From positions 1-41,076 of the forward strand of contig RFMS01000130.1 of NCBI GenBank assembly GCA_009927575.1: DNA of 41,076 bases, written 5' to 3'. This document shows positions 21,812 through 30,707 of the stretch, piece by piece. Each line of letters starts with the position of its first letter. Within the stretch, counting starts at the first letter, position 1. The notes beneath the pieces were generated by a model that saw nothing but the letters and a program-made list of their open reading frames with translations, made no database searches and was not told where the DNA came from. The position numbers were made by a program, and so were the translations under genes. Origin of the DNA: Actinomycetota bacterium (lineage in GTDB: Bacteria; Actinomycetota; Actinomycetes; Nanopelagicales; Nanopelagicaceae).

Positions 21812-22374
21812 TACCTGCGAGAGCGCGAGAGCGACGCTACTCCTTCAGGAATTGGTGTCAGTCCTGACGTAATCTCTAATAACGCCAACCACGCTTCAGC
21901 ATGTTTGATTAATTGCGAGGGATCAACAGGTGTCCAGGATGCGCGAATTTCAATTTCGGAATCATCATCGACATCTATTAATTGACCAAACGATTTACTT
22001 GCCACTTTTGTTACGGTGCCACTGATCGCTCGATACTCAGCACCAGTAGATGCCAACGATTCTTGTAACCAACTCCATCCTACGTCAGCCAACATTTGAT
22101 CATTAGCCATCTCATGATCAATCGCAGCGCGCACAAACGTCACACAACGGAAGTTTCCATCCCATGCATCTTGGCCTTGTGGGTCATAGAGAAGAACAAA
22201 TCTGCCCGTTGCAACATCGTTCTCTTCATCTAGTGCAACATCGCCGATAATGGCAAAAGCTGATGGCGCTAATTTTTGTGGGGCAGGAGCTTCTTCTAAT
22301 TCAATCTCTGGTCGAGTCGCCATCGCTCGCATCTGAATTAAGAAATCATCAAAGTAACGTGCGTCGCGGCTCAT
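21811..22374 (-). CDS. DUF3000 family protein
   Basis: Adjacent to rnd as in other actinobacteria; WDGNFRCVTFVRAAIDHEMANDQMLADVGWSWL and ASWTP segment. Confidence 0.88.
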   Translation of the reverse strand: MSRDARYFDDFLIQMRAMATRPEIELEEAPAPQKLAPSAFAIIGDVALDEENDVATGRFVLLYDPQGQDAWDGNFRCVTFVRAAIDHEMANDQMLADVGWSWLQESLASTGAEYRAISGTVTKVASKSFGQLIDVDDDSEIEIRASWTPVDPSQLIKHAEAWLALLEITSGLTPIPEGVASLSRSRR

Positions 22375-22436
22375 GAGATAAGGGTAAGAGTGGAGAGATA
22401 GCCTTTATGGGAGGCGCGAGCGGTAACCTTCCTCAT

Positions 22437-23272
22437 ATGGCATCGCTCTTAGCGCTCTTATCGAGTTTTCTCTGGGGTAGCGCAGATTTCTATGGTGGCA
22501 AATTAGCAAAACGTTATCCATCGATAGCGGTTACCGGACTCTCTCAATCAATGGGACTCCTCTTTGGAATTATCGCAATTGTTCTGACTTCAAGTTTTCA
22601 CGCGCCAGATTTAAGTTGGAGTTCATATTTTCTCCCGGGAATTGTTGCGGGAATTTCAGGATTTCTCGGCCTCACTTTCTTTTATGCCGGTCTTGCAACG
22701 GGACGCATGGGAGTTGTCTCACCAATAAGTTCGTTAGGCGCACTCATTCCACTTACCGTGGCACTTATCAATGGTGAGCGTCCAACCACATTGCAATTAT
22801 TAGGAATGGGCATTGCATTAATTGGCGCATTCTGTGCAAGTGGACCCGAGATTCAAAGTGGCTCTCATTAAAGCCTCTCGCGCTCGCACTTGGCGCGACA
22901 TTTGGATTTGGCGCAGCGCTAACTTTTATGGCGATGGGATCAAAGGATAGTTCGCTCTTAACAATGACAACCATGCGTGTTACCTCAGTGTCAATTGCAG
23001 CTCTCATTGCTCTTCGATATCGATCGATTGGTGGAATTCCAGCGAAAACGTTACCGCTACTAATTTTCATCGGAATCGCGGATTTCTTAGCGAACTTCAC
23101 AATCGGCATTGCAACCACCAAAGGTTTGGTATCAATAACGATGGTACTGGGCTCACTCTTTCCCATTGTCACATCAGTGATGGCATTTAAATTTCTTCAC
23201 GAACGTCTTCATCGCGTTCAATATGCAGGAATAGTCTTTGCTATTTTGGGAATTTCGCTGATTTCGATTTAA
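22437..23272 (+). CDS. EamA/DMT-superfamily transporter; one apparent frameshift
   Basis: ALLSSFLWGSADFYGGKLAKRYPS ... IALIGAFCASGPEIQSG, then in another frame LSLKPLALALGATFGFGAALTF ... VLGSLFPIVTSVMAFKFLHERLHRVQYAGIVFAILGISLI. Confidence 0.88.
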
Positions 23273-23276
23273 TTAT

Positions 23277-23765
23277 CTATTTCGTAAGTGTAAGAAAGAT
23301 TTCACCTTCGCGTTCTACTTTAGATTCTTGAGAAAAATCGAGAAATTCTTCCTTCCAATTAAATCCAGGAGTATCGCCGCTCTTATCGGTAATGGTGAGA
23401 TGGATTCTTCTCATTACTGGCAGGAGTTCACGGAAGAGGCGCGGCCCACCCTCAATAAGAATATGAGGTCCAAACTCTTTAACTGCTCGTGCAATTGCCT
23501 CGCGAGGAGAGCTTTGCCACAGCACGGCTTTGGGGTTGGTGTGCTTGGTTAACGAGCGAGAGAGAACAATGAGTGGGACAGGTGTTTTTTCATAGGGTTC
23601 CGATCGAGCGGTACCGCCGCCAATCATGATGACATCAAATTCTCTGCGAAGCGCAAGAAATCGTTGGCGATCTGTGGTTGAGCTGATCTCACGTGATGAT
23701 CCGTTCTTTGTGAGCGAGCCATCTGCGCCAATGACGAGCGATAACTCGATATGCGCATCCATCAT
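23277..23765 (-). CDS. RibD C-terminal / dihydrofolate reductase-like protein
   Basis: AHIELSLVIGADGSLTKNG ... FDVIMIGGGTARSEPY ... ILIEGGPRLFRELL. Confidence 0.85.
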   Translation of the reverse strand: MMDAHIELSLVIGADGSLTKNGSSREISSTTDRQRFLALRREFDVIMIGGGTARSEPYEKTPVPLIVLSRSLTKHTNPKAVLWQSSPREAIARAVKEFGPHILIEGGPRLFRELLPVMRRIHLTITDKSGDTPGFNWKEEFLDFSQESKVEREGEIFLTLTK

Positions 23766-23812
23766 GGCTACAAGATAACCCCTTGTCAGTGGTTGAACCT
23801 ATTGTCAGTGCC

Positions 23813-24052
23813 ATGATTATTGATTGCGATAGTTGCGTCGTCCGTGAAATTGCATGTCATGATTGTGTTGTTTCAGTCATTCTTGCATCGAAACCTAAAT
23901 CAATAGATTCACTAACTTCTATAGATTCAGACGATAAGCCCAATTCAATTGATGACGAGGAGAGAGCCGCTCTTGCGCTCCTTTCATCGCGTGGAATGGT
24001 CCCGCCTCTGCGATTTAGTGAAAATTCACAGAGTGCTATGCGGGCGAAGTAG
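23813..24052 (+). CDS. Small conserved actinobacterial protein with two CxxC motifs
   Basis: MIIDCDSCVVREIACHDCVVSVILA ... DDEERAALALLSSRGMVPPLRF; directly upstream of the NlpC/P60 gene. Confidence 0.72.
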   Translation: MIIDCDSCVVREIACHDCVVSVILASKPKSIDSLTSIDSDDKPNSIDDEERAALALLSSRGMVPPLRFSENSQSAMRAK

Positions 24053-24098
24053 CTCTTACGGCTTGAGTCAGTAAGGGTCGACTGGCTAGCCTCATGCG

Positions 24099-25121
24099 GT
24101 GAAACGGCGATATTGGCGCAGTATTCAAATCTCTGGCATATCGCTTGCTCTCATACTTGGTCTCACACCGCAATCTTTCGCGGCTCCTAATCTCAAAGAT
24201 GTTCAAGCGAAAGTTGAAGCGCTTCAAGAGGAAGCGGCGATTGCTGCTGAGAATGCACAGGCTGCAAAAATTCAACTGGCATCTCTCACTAGAACGCTCG
24301 CATCTGTTCAGCAGAAGGCAGCAGTTCAAAAGAACAACGTTGATTCACTCTCAAAATCACTGAGCGCAATTGCGGTCACTCAATTTAAATCCGGTGGCCT
24401 CAGTCAGAGTTTAGAGTTGTTATTTTCTAGCGATCCTCAGTTGTATTTGAGTACTGCGGGTTCGCTCGAAGCAATCACTCGAAAAAAAGCTATTCAACTC
24501 CGTCAATTTTCAGCAGCACAACAGAGACTTACCGCAACTACATTTACTGTTAATGACAAACTCACCTTGGTAGCGCGCGCGAAAGCAAAATACGAAGCCG
24601 AGATGAAGAGCGCACAGAAGAAGCTTGATGAAGCGCAAGCTCTTCTCGATAGCCTGCAGGCGGCTGAGCGCGAACGACTCTTGAAATTACAACAGCAGCA
24701 AGAGGATGCCGATCAAGCAAGTTCATTAGCTCAAGTAGCGCTAGCCAATAACGTCTCCGGCCGAGCTGGTATCGCTCTTAGGTTCGCGCTGAAGCAGATC
24801 GGCGATAAGTATGTCTTCGGTGCGGCTGGCCCAGTTTTGTGGGATTGCTCCGGTTTAACAATGCGCGCGTATCAAGCTGCTGGAGTTTCATTACCTCATT
24901 CATCACGTTCACAAGCGCGGATGGGCAAAAGTGTGACAAAGGGAGCACTTATGCCAGGTGATCTCATGTTCTTCGGATCGCCAGTTTCACACGTCGGTAT
25001 TTATATGGGTGGCGGAAAGATGGTGCATGCACCACGACCAGGATCTCGCGTCAAAGTTGTTCAATTCGATAGCAGTTACAACTTAGGAAGAAAGCGATTC
25101 GTTGGTGCCCGTCGGTTCTAA
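24099..25121 (+). CDS. Secreted coiled-coil NlpC/P60 peptidoglycan endopeptidase
   Basis: Signal-peptide-like N-terminus, long coiled coil, WDCSGLTMRAYQAAGVSLPHSSRSQ catalytic Cys motif and SHVGIYMGGGKMVHAP His motif. Confidence 0.95.
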   Translation: MKRRYWRSIQISGISLALILGLTPQSFAAPNLKDVQAKVEALQEEAAIAAENAQAAKIQLASLTRTLASVQQKAAVQKNNVDSLSKSLSAIAVTQFKSGGLSQSLELLFSSDPQLYLSTAGSLEAITRKKAIQLRQFSAAQQRLTATTFTVNDKLTLVARAKAKYEAEMKSAQKKLDEAQALLDSLQAAERERLLKLQQQQEDADQASSLAQVALANNVSGRAGIALRFALKQIGDKYVFGAAGPVLWDCSGLTMRAYQAAGVSLPHSSRSQARMGKSVTKGALMPGDLMFFGSPVSHVGIYMGGGKMVHAPRPGSRVKVVQFDSSYNLGRKRFVGARRF

Positions 25122-26268
25122 ACCTTCAATTCTGCTTGTCACCAATGATTTCGGACCTCGCGCTGGCGGGATTGAAACATTCATTATTGGACTTCTTGAG
25201 CGAATGCAGCCGGGAACGGTCATGGTGTACACCTCACAACAAGCAGAGAGTGAAAGTTTTGATCAACGCTGGCGTGAACGGTACGGCGTTCTCGTCATTA
25301 GAGATCGAAGTTCAATTCTTCTCCCAACACCACGTGTCAATCGTGCAATCAAGAACATTATCAGACGCGAAGGAATTGAGAGCGTTTGGTTCGGCGCGGC
25401 TGCGCCACTTGCTGTCATGGCTAAAGCCTTTCGCGCAGTCGGAGTAAAAAAAATAGTCGCGCTTACTCATGGTCACGAAGTGTGGTGGGCGAAGATTCCG
25501 CCGTTTTCATTTGCAATGAAATTCATTGGCGCACACGTCGATCATCTCGGCTATTTAGGGGAGTTTACGCGAAATGCAATTGCGCCATCACTGAATAAAC
25601 GTGATCAAGATAAATTAATCAAAATTGCACCAGGTATTGACACGGAACATTTCTCAATCACGCCACGTGATGCTGCTTTGGTAGCTGAACTCGATATCAC
25701 AGACTCGCCAACAATCGTGTCAGTTGGGCGATTGGTGCATCGCAAAGGTCAGGATCAATTAGTGAAGGCGTTGCCACGAATTATCGAAAAGTTTCCTCAA
25801 GTGAAATTGATTTTTGTTGGAACCGGTCCACACCAAAAGACAATCGAGAAATTAATGAAGAAACTTAGAGTGGAAAAGTCAGTTCGCTTTATTGGACGCA
25901 TTCCGCATGAGCAGTTGCCAAAGTATTTTGCGCTTGGAGATATCTTCGCCATGCCATCGCGCTCGCGGTTATTTGGCTTAGAAGTTGAAGGCTTAGGAAT
26001 CGTTTATTTAGAGGCGAGCGCCTGCGGACTCCCGGTTATTGCTGGAAATTCAGGTGGTGCACCAGATGCAGTGCTACCTGGAAAGACTGGCGTTGTCGTC
26101 GATGGCACCTCTGAGAAAGAGATCGCAGATGCCGCCATCCATCTCCTCTCTGATATGTCGAGAAGCAGAGAGATGGGAAGAACTGGTCGTGAGTGGGTAG
26201 TGAGCGATTGGCGATGGGAGATCTGGTCAAAAACGTTTAATAATCTCTTTTCTTCATCATTGAAGTAG
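25102..26268 (+). CDS. GT4-family glycosyltransferase, PimB-like mannosyltransferase
   Basis: LLVTNDFGPRAGGIETFI ... VSVGRLVHRKGQDQLVKALP ... EGLGIVYLEASACGLPVIAGNSGGAPDAV. Confidence 0.9.
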   Translation: MVPVGSKPSILLVTNDFGPRAGGIETFIIGLLERMQPGTVMVYTSQQAESESFDQRWRERYGVLVIRDRSSILLPTPRVNRAIKNIIRREGIESVWFGAAAPLAVMAKAFRAVGVKKIVALTHGHEVWWAKIPPFSFAMKFIGAHVDHLGYLGEFTRNAIAPSLNKRDQDKLIKIAPGIDTEHFSITPRDAALVAELDITDSPTIVSVGRLVHRKGQDQLVKALPRIIEKFPQVKLIFVGTGPHQKTIEKLMKKLRVEKSVRFIGRIPHEQLPKYFALGDIFAMPSRSRLFGLEVEGLGIVYLEASACGLPVIAGNSGGAPDAVLPGKTGVVVDGTSEKEIADAAIHLLSDMSRSREMGRTGREWVVSDWRWEIWSKTFNNLFSSSLK

Positions 26269-26871
26269 CCCAAATTCTCTCGCTTTATTGATCGCTGCAA
26301 CACGGTTTGCCACGCAAAGTTTTCGATAGATCGCTGCGACATGAGTCTTAACGGTTGAATCACCTAGAAAGAGCGTTTCCGCGATTTGATGAATCGTCTT
26401 ACCGCTGGGCAAAATCTCAAGAACTTCTAGCTCTCGCCCTGTTAAACCATGGGCTTGTGAACCATAATCAAAGAGATCGCGCGCGCGGTGGGTAGAGAAT
26501 GCCAACGGTGAATGTGCAGCATGCTTGATTGCAGAAACAAGTTCTGCAATTGGCGCAGATTTCTCAACATAGCCACTCGCACCTGCCTGCATCGCAGCTT
26601 TAATCTGTTCAGGCATGTGTGAAACGGTCAGCACAACGAGACCAATTTTTCGTGAGTGTGTTCGTGCCCACCGCACGACATCAATGCCATTTCCATCAGG
26701 GAGATGAATATCTACAACGACAATGTCTGGATTGAGTGTTGCGATTTGGGCGATTGCTTCGTGACGAGAACTCGCTTCGCCTACTACTTTAAATGTGGTG
26801 TCATGCGCGAGAGCGCGTCTTAGTCCTTCTCTAACAATTTCATGATCGTCTACTACCAATATGTGAATCAT
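26257..26871 (-). CDS. NarL/LuxR-family response regulator
   Basis: MIHILVVDDHEIVREGLRRAL receiver domain and LTGRELEVLEILPSGKTIHQIAETLFLGDSTVKTHVAAIYRKL HTH. Met at 26871 preferred over 26889. Confidence 0.94.
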   Translation of the reverse strand: MIHILVVDDHEIVREGLRRALAHDTTFKVVGEASSRHEAIAQIATLNPDIVVVDIHLPDGNGIDVVRWARTHSRKIGLVVLTVSHMPEQIKAAMQAGASGYVEKSAPIAELVSAIKHAAHSPLAFSTHRARDLFDYGSQAHGLTGRELEVLEILPSGKTIHQIAETLFLGDSTVKTHVAAIYRKLCVANRVAAINKAREFGLLQ

Positions 26872-27457
26872 CTTTCTCTGGAACATCATGACGTGGAAGA
26901 AGTATTCGATAGTGCGTTCCGACTGAACTACTCTCCATGGTCAGTGCTCCGCCAAGTGACGTTATTCGCTCCTTTATACTCTGCAGACCAAAATGTTGTG
27001 ATGTGATCGTTGCGCGTCCCACGCCATCATCAGAAAGGGTGATGAGCCAATGGTCGTTATATAACTCTGACTGAAGCGTAAAACTCTTTGCGTGTGAATG
27101 GTGAATCGCGTTGAGGGCGACCTCTCTAAAGACTGCGTGAAGCTCTCGGATGTGGTCTTCGTTTAATGGCGGAATCTCACCAAGTGCCTGGAATTGAATG
27201 GAAGATCCCGCAAAGAGTTCAGCGAGGCCATCCATCACTTCATGATTAATGCGCCGAAGTTGAAAAATATCTTCGCGAAGTTTTCGAACAATTTCCGTGG
27301 CATCGAGTCGAACTCGTCTAATTTCGGAACGGAGTGAAGGCGTTAAATCTGGCCGTGCAATAACGGAATCGAGCGTATAGCCGAAGGCAACCAAATCTTG
27401 AATCACTCCGTCATGTAAATCGCGGGCGATTTGAGATCTGATATCGAGATCAGGCAA
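26840..27457 (-). CDS. HisKA_3-type sensor histidine kinase lacking an evident sensor domain
   Basis: RSQIARDLHDGVIQDLVAFGYTLDSV H-box; REVALNAIHHSHAKS N-box; LSDDGVGRATITSQHFGLQSIKERITSLGG. A TTG at 27457 is a plausible start coupled to the FadD stop; ORF track starts at 27499. Confidence 0.9.
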   Translation of the reverse strand: MPDLDIRSQIARDLHDGVIQDLVAFGYTLDSVIARPDLTPSLRSEIRRVRLDATEIVRKLREDIFQLRRINHEVMDGLAELFAGSSIQFQALGEIPPLNEDHIRELHAVFREVALNAIHHSHAKSFTLQSELYNDHWLITLSDDGVGRATITSQHFGLQSIKERITSLGGALTMESSSVGTHYRILLPRHDVPEKDDSHIGSRRS

Positions 27458-29237
27458 AGAGCGCTTCGATCTCCTTCGCAAATTGCTGTGCAACAACATG
27501 TCGCTTCACTGAAAGTTTGGCGGTGAGTTGTCCACCCGCAATTGAGAAGTCTGTCGGCAATATCGTGAACTTACGGATTGATTCAGCTCGACTTACCGCT
27601 TTATTTGCTTCATCCACGGCAGTTTGAATGACAGCGTTAAGCGTTGGATCGTTGACGAGATCAGCGACACTTGCACCATCCTTCTTATTTGCAGCGATCC
27701 ATGATTTGAGTGCATCCTGATCGAGGGTGACTAACGCGGCAATAAATGGTTTGTTATCACCAACAACCATGCATTGGCTAATAAGCGGATGAGCACGAAG
27801 GCGATCTTCAAGTACTGCTGGCGCAACATTCTTACCGCCGGAGGTAACAATCAATTCTTTCTTGCGTCCGACAATATAAAGGAATCCTTCCGAATCAATT
27901 CGCCCGAGATCGCCAGATCGGAAAAATCCATCATCAGTGAAAACTTCTTTATTTGCCGAATCGTTCTGCCAATATCCGCGCATCACGATTGGGCCTTTAA
28001 TGAGAACTTCACCATCATCATCAATTTTGATTGTCGTACTTGGAATTGGTCGACCTACGGAACCAACTTTGTGGGAAGTGGTGAGGTTTAATGTCGCACC
28101 CGCAGTTGTTTCAGTAAGTCCATAACCTTCAAGAACTCTCACACCTGCACCGCGATAAAAATGTCCAAGCCGTTCACCAAGTGGCGCGCCACCAGAAATT
28201 GCAGCTTCAACTCGGCCGCCAAGAAGATGGCGAATCTTTGAGAAAACTAGTTTGTCGAAGAGCGCGTGTTTAGCGCGAAGTGCAATGGAGATTTTTCCAG
28301 TATCAAGCGCTTGGCTATATGCAATGGCAACAGCTGCCGCTTTGCGGAATATCTCACCTTTGCCACCTGCATCTGCTTTCGCTTCTGCACCGTTATAGAC
28401 CTTTTCAAAAATGCGGGGGACAGCGAGAACGAATGTCGGCTTAAAGGATGCAAGGTCTGGCATCAATCGACCTACTGGGTCACTGCAATGCGCCATATGT
28501 AATCCAGCTCGGATTGCACCGATTTGAACCATTCGGCCAAAAACGTGCGCAACTGGCAGGAAGAGCAACGTTGAACCACCAGGTTTGAGGAAGAGATCAC
28601 TTGCGCCAGCGACAACATTGCCGCACTCAGCGATGAAGTTTTCGTGCGTAAGTTGAACACCTTTTGGTTTACCGGTTGTGCCAGATGTATAAATTAACGT
28701 TGCGAGATCAGATGGCGCGAGTGAATTTCTACGTTGATCAATCTCATCATCGCTAATAGAAGCACCTGCATTTGCAAGAATTGAAAGTACGTTCTCGGTC
28801 ATTAACCAGAGATTTTTTACAGCTGTTGGAAGAATCGGTGACACCGTTTCTTTATGAGTAGGTGTTTCAACAATTATCGCGACCGCACCTGAATCGGAGA
28901 GAATCCACTCAACTTGTTCGGCAGAAGATGTTTCGTAAATTGGAACGACAACTCCGCCGGCATACCAAATCGCAAAATCTAAAATGGTCCACTCATAACG
29001 GGTGCGAGCCATGATTGCGACGCGATCACCTTGCTTGATACCGCTCGCAATAAGCCCTTTTGCCGTTGCGCGTACTTCTTGATCAAGTTCATGGGCAGTA
29101 ACTTTCTGCCAACCTTCACCGAGTGGGCGGGAGAGCATGACGCGCGTTGGTTCAAATCGCGCTCTATCTGCAATGTAGTTAGTGAGGTTTCCGTTAGATG
29201 CGACAGGTTCGAGCGCCGGGACCGAGTATTGATTCAT
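27450..29237 (-). CDS. Long-chain fatty acid-CoA ligase (FadD15-like)
   Basis: LIYTSGTTGKPKGVQLTHENF, EGYGLTETTAGATLN, FFRSGDLGRIDSEGFLYIVGRKKELIVTSGGKNVAP. Confidence 0.96.
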   Translation of the reverse strand: MNQYSVPALEPVASNGNLTNYIADRARFEPTRVMLSRPLGEGWQKVTAHELDQEVRATAKGLIASGIKQGDRVAIMARTRYEWTILDFAIWYAGGVVVPIYETSSAEQVEWILSDSGAVAIIVETPTHKETVSPILPTAVKNLWLMTENVLSILANAGASISDDEIDQRRNSLAPSDLATLIYTSGTTGKPKGVQLTHENFIAECGNVVAGASDLFLKPGGSTLLFLPVAHVFGRMVQIGAIRAGLHMAHCSDPVGRLMPDLASFKPTFVLAVPRIFEKVYNGAEAKADAGGKGEIFRKAAAVAIAYSQALDTGKISIALRAKHALFDKLVFSKIRHLLGGRVEAAISGGAPLGERLGHFYRGAGVRVLEGYGLTETTAGATLNLTTSHKVGSVGRPIPSTTIKIDDDGEVLIKGPIVMRGYWQNDSANKEVFTDDGFFRSGDLGRIDSEGFLYIVGRKKELIVTSGGKNVAPAVLEDRLRAHPLISQCMVVGDNKPFIAALVTLDQDALKSWIAANKKDGASVADLVNDPTLNAVIQTAVDEANKAVSRAESIRKFTILPTDFSIAGGQLTAKLSVKRHVVAQQFAKEIEALFA

Positions 29238-29292
29238 ATGCCAACGCTAGCGGGGAAGGCGGGATTTGTGGAGAGGGCGGTAACCTTGCGCC

Positions 29293-29730
29293 ATGTCTGA
29301 TGTATCGAAAGCAACCGTAACAATTGATGCTCCAATGAGCGAAGTCTCTGAGATTTTAAAGAAGATCGCTGATTACCCTTCCTGGTCTACGACTATAAAG
29401 TCAGTAACCGTCGATGAGAGCGATGCGAATGGCAATCCAGTAAAAGTTAGGCTCGCAGTAGATGCCGGCGTAATGAAAGATCGGCCGACCCTTTCCTATG
29501 ACTGGAGCGAAGCGCCAGGAAAAATTTCTTTCTCCCTTGATGATGCAGACTTAATGACTGAGATGACCGGTGTTTATCTTGTGAAAGATAACGGCGATGA
29601 CACCACTGATGTGACGTACGAACTCACCGTCAATCTTTCAATGCCAGTACCAGCGATGATGCGCAAAAAAGCAGAACAAGCAACGATTGATCTTGCACTC
29701 TCACAATTAAAGAAGCGCGCCGAAGGTTAA
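29293..29730 (+). CDS. SRPBCC / polyketide cyclase-like protein
   Basis: ATVTIDAPMSEVSEILKKIADYPSWSTTIKSVTV START-like fold pattern; adjacent to fadD as in other actinobacteria. Confidence 0.85.
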   Translation: MSDVSKATVTIDAPMSEVSEILKKIADYPSWSTTIKSVTVDESDANGNPVKVRLAVDAGVMKDRPTLSYDWSEAPGKISFSLDDADLMTEMTGVYLVKDNGDDTTDVTYELTVNLSMPVPAMMRKKAEQATIDLALSQLKKRAEG

Positions 29731-30707
29731 TGTCACAGAGCTCGAAATCTCAGTACACCATCGGTGTTGATATTGGTGGCACCAAAGTACTCGGTGGAAT
29801 TGTTGACCGAGACGGCGTAATAGTTCATACCTCTCGAAAAGATACCCCGCGAGAAGGTGGATCAAAATTAGTCGACACGATCGCTGACGTCATTGAAGAG
29901 TTACTTCACTATGCGAAAAATCAAAACATTGAAATTCCAGCGATCGGAATTTGTACTGCTGGCGTAATTTCTCAAGATCGTCGAACTGTCAGTTATGCGC
30001 CGAATATCGCCGGTTGGTGGGAGCCATTTGATCTGGTAGCTGCGCTCTCGCCAAGAATCTCCGTTCCCATGTATGTTGAAAACGATGCGAATGCTGCGAT
30101 TTGGGGCGAATATAAATTTGGCGCAGCGCAAGGAAAAGAGAATGTTGTTTTATTAACCATCGGAACCGGGTTAGGTGGCGGAATTATTGTTGATGGCCAC
30201 ATTGTTCGAGGTGCCCATGGTGGCGGTGCGGAGATCGGGCATACCAATTTGGTTTATGAAGGACATCTCTGTGGATGTGGCGGACGTGGTTGTTTTGAAT
30301 CGTATGGATCTGGAACTGCGCTTTTGCGCCATGCTCGAGAAGCTATTAGCGCATCACCTGAATTGTCTCGAAATCTTTTAAGTCGAGGTAATGGAACTAT
30401 CGATGGGTTATTAGGAAAACATCTCATGGAAGCTGCACAAGAAGGCGATCGCGTTGCGCTCGCTGCCTTTAATACAACGGGCCAATGGATTGGTCTAGGA
30501 ATCGCTAGCCTGGTTGCACTTCTTGATCCAGAATGTTTCATCATCGGCGGTGGCGTGATTGATGCAGGTGAAATTATTTTGAAACCCATTCGTGAATCCG
30601 CGCAACGAAATATGCCATTTAGTGGCCGAGTAACTGTTCCGTCCATCATCCCAGCAACGCTTGGCAATGATGCAGGCTTAGTAGGAGCAGCAGATTTAGC
30701 GCGTTAG
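29730..30707 (+). CDS. ROK-family glucokinase
   Basis: YTIGVDIGGTKVLGGIVD, VENDANAAIWGEYKFGA, IGTGLGGGIIVDGHIVRGAHGGGAEIGH, CGCGGRGCFESYGSG. Confidence 0.95.
   Translation: MSQSSKSQYTIGVDIGGTKVLGGIVDRDGVIVHTSRKDTPREGGSKLVDTIADVIEELLHYAKNQNIEIPAIGICTAGVISQDRRTVSYAPNIAGWWEPFDLVAALSPRISVPMYVENDANAAIWGEYKFGAAQGKENVVLLTIGTGLGGGIIVDGHIVRGAHGGGAEIGHTNLVYEGHLCGCGGRGCFESYGSGTALLRHAREAISASPELSRNLLSRGNGTIDGLLGKHLMEAAQEGDRVALAAFNTTGQWIGLGIASLVALLDPECFIIGGGVIDAGEIILKPIRESAQRNMPFSGRVTVPSIIPATLGNDAGLVGAADLAR

Noticed and set aside
24053-24098. Possible c-di-AMP (ydaO) riboswitch before the NlpC/P60 gene, as seen in some actinobacteria
   Set aside because: The gap is only 46 nt, too short for that riboswitch; only a weak CTTAC/GTAAG pairing is visible.
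29150-29170. tRNA-like T-loop string GGTTCAAATCGC
   Set aside because: Lies inside the fadD coding sequence with no acceptor stem or anticodon arm around it.
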